This document shows, in pieces, positions 1-5,492 of a DNA stretch of 5,771 nucleotides. This DNA comes from an uncultured Ruminococcus sp. (GTDB lineage: Bacteria > Bacillota > Clostridia > Oscillospirales > Ruminococcaceae). The notes below the pieces were generated by a model. It saw only the letters and a program-made list of their open reading frames with translations, was not told where the DNA came from and did not search any database. How positions within the stretch are numbered: position 1 is the first letter of the stretch; each line of letters begins with the position of its first letter. A program made the position numbers and the translations under genes. The DNA lies in assembly GCA_945876405.1 (NCBI GenBank), contig CAMCOJ010000150.1, forward strand, positions 1-5,771, written 5' to 3'.

Positions 1-48
1 CGAGATTTCTGCCTGTCTCGTGGGCTCGGAGATGTGTATAAGAGACAG
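1..48. other. Illumina Nextera i7-side library adapter (artefact)
   Basis: This is synthetic, not genomic. Bases 1-6 match the end of the P7 oligonucleotide, and 7-14 (TTCTGCCT) match the Nextera i7 index I know as N703. Bases 15-29 are the Read 2 transposase adapter arm, and 30-48 are the 19-bp Tn5 mosaic end (AGATGTGTATAAGAGACAG). Genomic sequence begins at 49. The adapter supplies the false residues MYKRQ in the frame of the first gene and MCIRDR in another frame. Confidence 0.98.
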
Positions 49-2121
49 ATTTCTGTTGCAAGAGTCGGAAGAAGCCTTGGTATTCACCTTATTCTTGCAA
101 CTCAAAAACCTTCCGGCGTTGTTGATGACGAAATATGGAGCAATTCACGATTCAGAGTGTGTCTTCGTGTGCAGGATAAACAGGACAGTACCGGTATGCT
201 CAAACGACCTGATGCCGCATATATAACCGAAGCAGGAAGAGCTTTCCTTCAGATAGGCAATGATGAGATCTTCGAGGAATTTCAATCCGGATATTCGGGA
301 GGAGAATATGTTCCGAAGGATAAAGTTGTATCCGCTTCAGACAGCGAGGCAGTAATGATTCGCTATGACGGAAGTGCTGCCGTTATTCGTACAAGACATA
401 AAAAAAGCAGTGATTCGTTAACGGAACTTGCCGCAGCTGTAAAGTATATTTCTGCTGAAGCAATTAAAAACGGCATTGGGGCATCTGATGCATTGTGGCT
501 TCCTCCTTTGGGCAAACAGATATTCCTTGAAGAGCTGCCCGACAATATGATCTCTAATGGCATTACTGCCTTTTACGGAATGGCTGATAATTATGAGCAG
601 CAGACGCAGTACCCGTGCTGCATAGATCTTTCAAAGTGCTCAAATCTTAAAATCTGCGGAACAACAGGAAGCGGCAAAACAACGCTTCTTCAGACTATCC
701 TTTGTTCTGTGCTTCGAAGATATTCTCCCGAACAGTTCAATTTTTATGTTATGGATTTTTCAAGCAGAACCTTTAAAATGTTCCGTAAGCTTCCTCATTG
801 CGGCGGTGTTGTGTATGAGGAAGAAACAGAAGCAGTTTCCCGTCTCATAAAGCTTATCAGTGATATTATTGAAGAGAGAAAGGCACTCTTTGAACGTGAA
901 GAGATAGGAAGCTACAAGGAATATTTAAAGCTTCACAGCTTGCCCCTCATTGCACTTGTAATTGATAATTTCGGAGCATTTATTGAACTCTACAGTGATT
1001 TTGAAGAGAAAATGATAAAGCTTATGCATGACAGTGTAAGATATGGTATTCAAATCATTGCAACTGTAAACAACACTTCTGAAATAAAATACAAAATGAG
1101 GTCATATGTGCTTGATTCAATTGTACTCAGAATGAATGAGAAGAGCGAGTATAGTGAATTCTTTGGAAGAACCCCTGAATTCCTTCCAACTCCTGTAAAC
1201 GGCAGAGGTCTAATGACTACCGGTGGATCTATAATTGAGTACCAGGCAGCTTTGCCTGCAAGAGGTGCAAATGAATCTATTCGTTCCGAAATGTTGAAAA
1301 AAGAGTTTGGGGATATATGTGCCCAATATACAGGCTCTGTATCAGCAAAGAAAATACCGATAATCAGTAAGGATACATCATATTCGGATATTCTCAGAGA
1401 ATATAATATCAGTGATAAACTCCTTGCAGGTATCAATTATGAAACTATAGAGCCGACATATGTTCCTCTGCCTGATTTCTTCAGATATTCGGTAAGCGGG
1501 CACAGTGCTGACAGTATTGGACGGTTTATGGACAATATTTGTGAGTATGCAGTTTGCAATGGAATAAGCATTAAAGCAGTAAAGCTTTCATCAGACGTCA
1601 AATTTGTTGTTCCGAAAAACGGTGAAGTGTACAGCAACATTGCAGAAATCCATAAATTGCTTGATTCGCTGCTTGAAGAATTTTCGAAGAAGCGCAATGC
1701 TCTTGTGCCGGAGTGGAAAACGAACGGCGGTGAAAAAACAAGGGATAAGTATATTGCAGACAAATGCGGACGTATCTTTGTCATAATTGATGATATGGCA
1801 AAGTTTGCTGAACTCCTTCACAAAGATGCTGAAAGCGAACATTATGTCAAGCTTGCTGAGCTTCTTCTTAATGGTGGAAAAGATCATGCGATCCATTTCT
1901 TTGGAGGATATGTAAGCACAAGAAAATCGTATCTTTCTCTTTCCAATACTTTCAAGTCTGAAAATCAGGGAATCCATTTCGGCGGTAAAGTATCTGAACA
2001 GAATGTCCTTGAGATGGAAATGCCGTTGCCTCAGAAATTAAAACCGCTTGATGGTCACATTGGTTACAGTCTGATAAGCGGAAAAGTAACTGCAATATAT
2101 GAACCGGAGAGAAAAATATGA
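49..2121 (+). CDS. essC: EssC, T7SS FtsK/SpoIIIE-type ATPase (5'-truncated)
   Basis: This is the C-terminal 690 residues of the membrane-anchored motor ATPase of the Firmicutes type VII secretion system. The N-terminal FHA domains, membrane segments and the Walker A of ATPase domain 1 are missing because the fragment ends at an adapter; full EssC is usually about 1,300-1,500 residues. The remaining end of domain 1 (49 to about 310) has the family run LILATQKPSGVVDDEIW followed by RVQDKQD, LKRPDAAYIT and QSGYSG. Domain 2 has a clear Walker A, GTTGSGKTT (658-684), and a Walker B, LIALVIDN (946-969), with Asn after the Asp. Domain 3 has a Walker B-like FVIIDD (1777-1794). Its expected P-loop, SVSGHSADSIGR (1489-1524), lacks GK[ST] and probably does not bind ATP normally. 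The stop overlaps the next start (ATGA). Residues before base 49 in an open reading are adapter. Identity is secure. Confidence 0.96.
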   Translation: MSVARVGRSLGIHLILATQKPSGVVDDEIWSNSRFRVCLRVQDKQDSTGMLKRPDAAYITEAGRAFLQIGNDEIFEEFQSGYSGGEYVPKDKVVSASDSEAVMIRYDGSAAVIRTRHKKSSDSLTELAAAVKYISAEAIKNGIGASDALWLPPLGKQIFLEELPDNMISNGITAFYGMADNYEQQTQYPCCIDLSKCSNLKICGTTGSGKTTLLQTILCSVLRRYSPEQFNFYVMDFSSRTFKMFRKLPHCGGVVYEEETEAVSRLIKLISDIIEERKALFEREEIGSYKEYLKLHSLPLIALVIDNFGAFIELYSDFEEKMIKLMHDSVRYGIQIIATVNNTSEIKYKMRSYVLDSIVLRMNEKSEYSEFFGRTPEFLPTPVNGRGLMTTGGSIIEYQAALPARGANESIRSEMLKKEFGDICAQYTGSVSAKKIPIISKDTSYSDILREYNISDKLLAGINYETIEPTYVPLPDFFRYSVSGHSADSIGRFMDNICEYAVCNGISIKAVKLSSDVKFVVPKNGEVYSNIAEIHKLLDSLLEEFSKKRNALVPEWKTNGGEKTRDKYIADKCGRIFVIIDDMAKFAELLHKDAESEHYVKLAELLLNGGKDHAIHFFGGYVSTRKSYLSLSNTFKSENQGIHFGGKVSEQNVLEMEMPLPQKLKPLDGHIGYSLISGKVTAIYEPERKI

Positions 2122-2870
2122 AAGACCTTTTCATTTTCGAACCCGACAAGAATCATATGATCCGAATAAAGGATATATGCACACACTATTCGGTAAAAAG
2201 GAACATTGATATTGACATCAAAGAGCGTACAGTCATAGACGGCGGATATTGTGAACCCTCCATCAGCAGCCGAGAGATATCAATGTATCTTGTACGTGGT
2301 TATGACGGCATATCAGAATTGGGACAAGTCATAAGAGAGCTTAACCCTGATAACTATACTGTTCTGATAGCCGAAAAATTAACAGAAATTATTGGCTATA
2401 TCTGCTCCAGCTTCCGACCGGCAGGTGTTCTTATGAAGCCGACGCAATATTCCGAAGCAGAAAAAATTTTTGATGATATATATTCCGATTACTATAAAAC
2501 CATAGCACAAAACAACAGCACAAGATTCAGATTTAAAATCAGGTCGCAGGAATTTTCTATTGCTTCAGATAAAATACTTTATTTTGAAGCCGCAAACAAG
2601 AAAATGCTTTTATGCACAGAAGGGCAAACCTTTGAGTTTTATATGTCATCCGAAGATGTGATGAAACAATTGCCAAATACATTTCTTAAAATACATAAGA
2701 GCTATATCATAAATGCTGAGCGAATCAAACTGGCTGATTTTAAAAATATGTCAGTGACACTTGATGATGGATCTGAAGTATATGTGTCAAGAACATATAA
2801 GGGTGAATTGCTTGAGTATATTAAACGCAGTAAGCTTAGTTTGTCTGATCAGAAAGAAGGGATAACTTGA
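2118..2870 (+). CDS. LytTR-family regulator with degenerate receiver domain
   Basis: This is a 250-residue predicted DNA-binding regulator. The C-terminal half (about 135-235) is a LytTR domain, shown by FLKIHKSYIINAERI (189-203) and the DGSEVYVSRTYKGELLEYI run near 217-235, both classic for AgrA/LytR/ComE-type regulators. The N-terminal ~125 residues look like a receiver: strand 1 with FIFEPD, a late K107-P108, and helix 5. At the strand-3 site where the phospho-acceptor Asp should lie, the sequence reads YLVRGYDG (57-64), with V/R in place of Asp. The Thr/Ser position in VLIAEK is Ala. Phosphorylation control is therefore doubtful; protein or ligand control is possible (inference). ATG overlaps the essC stop (ATGA), with GGAGAG at 2106-2111, so it is translationally coupled to essC. 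A specific T7SS regulator role is inferred from position. No histidine kinase is visible. Confidence 0.88.
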   Translation: MKDLFIFEPDKNHMIRIKDICTHYSVKRNIDIDIKERTVIDGGYCEPSISSREISMYLVRGYDGISELGQVIRELNPDNYTVLIAEKLTEIIGYICSSFRPAGVLMKPTQYSEAEKIFDDIYSDYYKTIAQNNSTRFRFKIRSQEFSIASDKILYFEAANKKMLLCTEGQTFEFYMSSEDVMKQLPNTFLKIHKSYIINAERIKLADFKNMSVTLDDGSEVYVSRTYKGELLEYIKRSKLSLSDQKEGIT

Positions 2871-3280
2871 TATCTTACCGCTTCACTGAAAATGAGCTTA
2901 AATATTTATGTGCAGTAAAGCATATTAAAGCTCTTTGTCAGCATCAATTCCACAACAGTCCTTTAGATGAAAGCAGCATAAAAACAACTGTTAAATCACT
3001 TGAAGGAAAATCTTTTATAGAAGTGAGAGATGATAAAGTCATAATCAATAAAGGTATATCTATGCTGATAGATGTGCTTAGCAGCCCACGGTGTCTGTAT
3101 ATAGGGGATGGAGAACGGAAGTTTACCGCTTATATAGCAGATAATTGCTCTGTTCTCTTGATAAACGAAAAAAGCAGTTCTGTGATATTGCTTTGTCCGT
3201 TTCCTAATGAAAATGAGCTTGAACATTGGCTAAGAGCAAACGGACTTTTTGAGTGGAGAATTATTTTATCGGAGGGATAA
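2867..3280 (+). CDS. Unrecognised T7SS-locus protein, possibly EspG-like N-terminal fold
   Basis: This is a 137-residue soluble protein with no signal peptide or membrane segment. The TTG start at 2867 overlaps the previous stop (TTGA) and follows AAGAAGGG at about 2852-2860. I do not recognise it firmly. An N-terminal helical part (6-48) leads to VKSLEGKSFIEVRDDKVIIN (42-61), then a helix (63-72), SSP (72-74) and several beta strands (77-111). That order (helices, 'SL..+.fi..rd.kv.i', helix, 'P', strands) resembles winged-helix proteins. It also resembles the N-terminal half of actinobacterial EspG, the ESX chaperone for PE/PPE substrates, which is usually about 250-300 residues. Firmicutes T7SS loci are not generally described as having EspG, so the likeness is weak inference. 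Its position between the LytTR gene and esaB argues for a dedicated T7SS role as chaperone, adaptor or regulator. Confidence 0.75.
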   Translation: MISYRFTENELKYLCAVKHIKALCQHQFHNSPLDESSIKTTVKSLEGKSFIEVRDDKVIINKGISMLIDVLSSPRCLYIGDGERKFTAYIADNCSVLLINEKSSSVILLCPFPNENELEHWLRANGLFEWRIILSEG

Positions 3281-3282
3281 GC

Positions 3283-3534
3283 TTGGAAAAGATTATTGTA
3301 GAGATAAAATGTCCTGCACTTTCGGAAAGCTTTGAATTTAGAATATCCAAAAAACTTTCTGTAAATGAGTGCATAGAAAAGATAATTTCTGAAATAAGAT
3401 CATATGCAGGCAATGAGCTTGTATTATCCGTAGATGTTAATATTTTAAGCAAAAAAACCGGTCTTGTCCTTAACAAGAAGATGTCTTTTACAGAAAATGG
3501 AGTCATAAGTGGGGATATATTAATGATAATATAA
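3283..3534 (+). CDS. esaB: EsaB/YukD ubiquitin-like T7SS accessory protein
   Basis: This is an 83-residue protein with a ubiquitin-like beta-grasp pattern: strand IIVEIKCPA, strand SFEFRIS, helix SVNECIEKIISEIRSYAG, strand LSVDVNI, then GLVLNKKMSFTENGVISGD (60-78) and ILMII at the end. The 'G..L......l.+.Gi..GD.L.ii' ending is typical of YukD/EsaB, which are about 80 residues long. The TTG at 3283 is chosen over an in-frame GTG at 3253. TTG has GGAGGG (3271-3276) six bases upstream, whereas the GTG lies inside the preceding gene and adds ten residues with no family counterpart. The previous stop is two bases away, so it is co-transcribed. In known systems EsaB is cytoplasmic, needed for or modulating Esx secretion, and not a ubiquitin-type conjugating tag. 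It has no C-terminal diglycine. Confidence 0.87.
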   Translation: MEKIIVEIKCPALSESFEFRISKKLSVNECIEKIISEIRSYAGNELVLSVDVNILSKKTGLVLNKKMSFTENGVISGDILMII

Positions 3535-3548
3535 TGCGTTTCACACCA

Positions 3549-3601
3549 TATATATTGCATTTTGTCAGCTTTTGCCCCAAAGAGCAGGAATGCAATATAT
3601 A
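3549..3601. repeat. Perfect 13-bp inverted repeat before the WXG-like gene block
   Basis: The left arm TATATATTGCATT (3549-3561) is the exact reverse complement of AATGCAATATATA (3589-3601), with a 27-base centre. It lies in the 107-base gap between esaB and the small helical genes, the widest gap in the insert. No T-run follows, so it is not a standard intrinsic terminator. The right arm overlaps TATAAT-like sequence, which suits an operator or an RNA stem in the 5' leader. Function is inferred. Confidence 0.7.
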
Positions 3602-3608
3602 ATATAAT
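3598..3608 (+). promoter_or_regulatory. Candidate -10 region for the WXG-like gene block
   Basis: Two overlapping exact TATAAT hexamers (3598-3603 and 3603-3608) lie 33-38 bases before the next start codon. No good -35 hexamer sits 16-18 bases upstream. TTGCCC at 3572-3577 is the nearest likeness and is too far from either TATAAT. A promoter helped by an activator such as the upstream LytTR protein would fit, but AT-rich chance matches are common here. Confidence 0.35.
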
Positions 3609-3641
3609 CAAAGAAATAAATACAACGGTGGAGGTGAAAAA

Positions 3642-3950
3642 ATGGAACAGGTACATAACTGGGATATCAATACTATGAGACAGATGCAGTCTGAGCTTAA
3701 CAAGCTCAATGATATTCTCAAAGAAAACAAGGAACTTTTGAACAGCGAAAGCTTTGAGATATCGGAAAGCTTGAAAGGTTTGGCAGGAGCAAAGGTAATG
3801 TTCAAAACAATTTCAACTGCATTAGCATTGCAGAAGGATATTGATAAATGCGAAAGCCTCAGCAGCTATATAAATGACCTTATCACTAAATGCTACGAAC
3901 CGTGCGAACAGGAAATAACATCTAAAGTCTCTCAGCTAATGAATTATTAA
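3642..3950 (+). CDS. Small helical Esx-like or partner protein without WXG motif
   Basis: This is a 102-residue, mainly helical soluble protein with no signal peptide. ATG is preceded by GGAGGTG (3630-3636). It has heptad-like stretches at about 10-34 and 55-84 separated by SESFEISESLKGLAGA (35-50). That fits a two-helix hairpin like WXG100 proteins, but there is no W-x-G; the only Trp is at residue 7. Near the C-terminus there is Y85-x-x-x-E89 (YEPCE), which matches the YxxxD/E export signal by pattern but could be chance. It has three Cys (70, 84, 88). As first gene of the block and 19 bases before a true WXG100 gene, it may be the partner of that protein. Small non-WXG helical partners are known in Firmicutes T7SS loci (for example those that pair with LXG proteins), but I cannot assign it to a named family. 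Confidence 0.8.
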   Translation: MEQVHNWDINTMRQMQSELNKLNDILKENKELLNSESFEISESLKGLAGAKVMFKTISTALALQKDIDKCESLSSYINDLITKCYEPCEQEITSKVSQLMNY

Positions 3951-3969
3951 GAAAGGGTGGTTTGATTTA

Positions 3970-4338
3970 ATGGCGAATGTAATGGAATCACTTCTAAACG
4001 GGATGATTGGTTTTAATAATGGTAAGGTTGTTCTTGACGAAGAAAAAGCTGCTCAGTCATCTGAACGATTGGGAAGCATCGCTTCATCAATAGAGTCATC
4101 AACAGCCCAACTTAAAGGAGTGATGACTGAACTCCAAACTGTTTGGACGGGAAATGCATCGGATAAATTTAGTGAAGAGCTGAGCGAGCTTGTTAACCAT
4201 ATTCAGGAAGTAAGTCAGAACCTTAGAGATAATAAAGCAAATCTCGATACGGTTATTTCAGTTATAATGGAGGCAGAAGGTAAAGTTGCTTCTGATGTTG
4301 ATTCCTTAAACGAAAACAGCATATTCACATTCAAGTAA
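3970..4338 (+). CDS. WXG100-family protein (WTG motif, N-terminal extension)
   Basis: This is a 122-residue Esx-type T7SS substrate or partner. The WXG turn is VWTGNASDKF, with W59, G61 and the hydrophobic F67 at W+8. Helical arms lie at about 24-56 and 63-107. Residues 1-18 form an extension before the usual WXG100 start (GKVVLDEEK). ATG at 3970 is used because AAGGGTGG (3953-3960) lies nine bases upstream; later in-frame ATGs at 3982 and 4003 have no good site. The protein contains no Tyr, so there is no YxxxD/E signal. It ends instead with KVASDVDSLNENSIF (105-119), closely matched in the protein at 5148-5474. WXG100 proteins are exported as folded helical hairpin dimers through the EssC machine. 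The family call is firm; substrate versus partner is open. Confidence 0.92.
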   Translation: MANVMESLLNGMIGFNNGKVVLDEEKAAQSSERLGSIASSIESSTAQLKGVMTELQTVWTGNASDKFSEELSELVNHIQEVSQNLRDNKANLDTVISVIMEAEGKVASDVDSLNENSIFTFK

Positions 4339-4354
4339 AAAGGAGGGTATGAAC

Positions 4355-4792
4355 TTGGGAGTAAGCTTAAAGCCGAGAATCGTGTATGAATGCTCTGAAA
4401 CTGTAAAGAAATGTGCAAATGAGACCGAAGAGATCGCTCAGAATATCCAGCGGCTGATAGAAAAAACACGTTCGGGGTGGACAGGTGCAGGATCGGAAGA
4501 GTTCATAGCATATCTTCAAGGCATTTATAACGAACTGTCCAATCGGGCTGAAAATCTAAGCAATATATCCGGAGCAATGTACAATTCGGCTCAGCAGGCA
4601 GAAGAGGCAGATAGAGAAGCATCTGCTGCAATCAACAACGCATCTTTCAAGGAAACAGACGGAACATTGAACGGCGGATATTGCCGACCAAGTAGTGGCG
4701 CTTCAGCGGCAGGCAAAATACGAGCCCACTATGACAATACTATTCTCAAACCTCTTAACACATTTGCTAAAAGGTACAGGATAAAAAAATAG
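4355..4792 (+). CDS. WXG100-family protein with basic C-terminal tail
   Basis: This is a 145-residue Esx-type protein. The WXG turn is SGWTGAGSEEF, with W42, G44 and F50 at W+8. The second helix carries AMYNSAQQAEEADREA (75-90), so the YxxxD/E site reads Y76-N-S-A-Q80, with Gln for the acidic residue. After the WXG100 domain come about 50 extra residues: a flexible Gly/Ser stretch (103-120, including NGGYC and SSGASAAG) and a basic end (LKPLNTFAKRYRIKK). I choose TTG at 4355 over ATG at 4349: AGGAGGG (4341-4347) lies seven bases before the TTG but only two before the ATG codon, too close for normal initiation. TTG starts also occur at 2867 and 3283. The ATG start would add two residues. It may be a small substrate with its own C-terminal module, or a dimer partner. 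Confidence 0.9.
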   Translation: MGVSLKPRIVYECSETVKKCANETEEIAQNIQRLIEKTRSGWTGAGSEEFIAYLQGIYNELSNRAENLSNISGAMYNSAQQAEEADREASAAINNASFKETDGTLNGGYCRPSSGASAAGKIRAHYDNTILKPLNTFAKRYRIKK

Positions 4793-4796
4793 CAAA

Positions 4797-4813
4797 TTAC
4801 GGCACAGCCGTAA
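4797..4813. repeat. Short hairpin between WXG-like genes
   Basis: TTACGGC (4797-4803) and GCCGTAA (4807-4813) form a perfect 7-bp stem with a 3-base loop, starting four bases after a stop codon and ending seven bases before the AAGGAG ribosome site of the next gene. On the + strand the stem is followed by A-rich sequence, so it is not a canonical terminator. It could slow RNA decay or mark a processing point. Confidence 0.55.
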
Positions 4814-4834
4814 AAATATAAAGGAGATGTTTTT

Positions 4835-5122
4835 ATGTCAAAAATCGAAATCACCCCTGAGATGATGAACACGATTGCCAAAGATCTGGATCAGAAAATT
4901 GAGGAGTGGGTATCGGCAGTAAACACGATATACTCACTTCATCAGGAACTCAATACTGAGTTCGAAGGTCAGGCAAGAACTGCTCTCGACAATGTTATGG
5001 CTAACGACCAGCCTAAGTACAATGCACTTACAGAGCTGATGACATCCTACAAAAACGAGATCATTCAGGCATCAGCTGATTATGTAACAGCAGATGCAGA
5101 CGCAGCAAATGCAATAAAGTAA
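4835..5122 (+). CDS. WXG100-like protein with FEG in place of WXG and a YxxxD signal
   Basis: This 95-residue protein is close to the usual WXG100 length. The turn aligned with W-x-G is F43-E44-G45, with L51 at +8, so only the aromatic residue is changed. The N-terminus KIEITPEMM matches the typical Esx opening ('I.i.pe.l'). The C-terminus has Y83-V-T-A-D87, an exact YxxxD export signal at the end of helix 2, followed by an Ala-rich tail. ATG at 4835 has AAGGAG (4821-4826) eight bases upstream. It has no signal peptide or Cys. By eye, GAG is used for 6 of 9 Glu and TAC for 3 of 4 Tyr, unlike the GAA-rich gene at 3642, which may mean higher expression. It is a likely secreted EsxA-like or EsxB-like protein that may pair with the next gene product. 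Confidence 0.88.
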   Translation: MSKIEITPEMMNTIAKDLDQKIEEWVSAVNTIYSLHQELNTEFEGQARTALDNVMANDQPKYNALTELMTSYKNEIIQASADYVTADADAANAIK

Positions 5123-5147
5123 ATAAACAGAAAAGAGGTATTTTATT

Positions 5148-5474
5148 ATGGCAGATTACAAAATTACCGCAAGCCCGGAAGCTATTCGTGCAACAACCGA
5201 TAAGATCGAGAGCCAGAGGTCATATATGGAGAACTATATGACAGAGATGCAGAAGAAGATAGATGAACTCCAGCTCTATTTTAAGAGCGATGCAGGAAAT
5301 GAGTTCGTTGCCAAGTATGCAAGCGTTTCAAAAAACATAAGCAGCTGCCTTACAAATCTCGGTAATGAGATTGCTAACCTGAGAAATGCAGCCGGAATAA
5401 TTGAGCAGGGCTCACAGAAAGTATCAGGAGATGTAAACAACCTTTCAGAAAGCAGTGTCTTCCCCAATTCCTGA
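5148..5474 (+). CDS. WXG100-like protein with FKS in place of WXG
   Basis: This is a 108-residue helical hairpin protein. The N-terminus DYKITASPEAIRATTDKI is typical of WXG100 proteins. The turn reads LYFKSDAGNEF: F45 stands for Trp, S47 for Gly, and F53 keeps the W+8 hydrophobic position. No YxxxD/E is present near the C-terminus. The protein ends with KVSGDVNNLSESSVF (91-105), matching the WTG protein at 3970-4338 at the same distance from the turn. One Cys (67). ATG at 5148 has AAAGAGG (5132-5138) nine bases upstream, and the gene lies 25 bases after the FEG gene. GAG is used for 6 of 9 Glu. A strong hairpin follows the stop. It is a likely T7SS substrate or partner; the divergence of the WXG turn lowers certainty about its exact family. 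Confidence 0.87.
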   Translation: MADYKITASPEAIRATTDKIESQRSYMENYMTEMQKKIDELQLYFKSDAGNEFVAKYASVSKNISSCLTNLGNEIANLRNAAGIIEQGSQKVSGDVNNLSESSVFPNS

Positions 5475-5492
5475 GTTTATTCAGTTTGAAAA

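Noticed and set aside
20..226. A 68-residue open frame starting inside the adapter (MGSEMCIRDR...).
   Set aside because: Its start and first ten residues are adapter, and it runs in the wrong frame across the well-conserved end of EssC ATPase domain 1.
1050..1977. Minus-strand open frames of 115-128 codons within essC.
   Set aside because: They lie opposite conserved EssC coding sequence, overlap each other, and lack ribosome sites and recognisable domains.
3253..3282. GTG start for EsaB at 3253, ten codons upstream.
   Set aside because: It sits within the preceding gene with no ribosome site, whereas the TTG at 3283 has GGAGGG at the right distance and gives the usual family length.
3261..3656. 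A 131-codon minus-strand frame across esaB and the following gap, with hydrophobic stretches.
   Set aside because: The hydrophobic look comes from antisense AT-rich DNA; it covers esaB and the inverted repeat and has no supported start.
3747..3779. A short internal repeat (SESFEI / SESLKG) and its likeness to SESFEF in EsaB.
   Set aside because: Only four to five residues in low-complexity sequence; best explained by chance.
4797..4813. Intrinsic terminator between the WTG and FEG genes.
   Set aside because: The 7-bp stem is followed by A-rich sequence rather than a T-run on the coding strand, so it is listed only as a hairpin.
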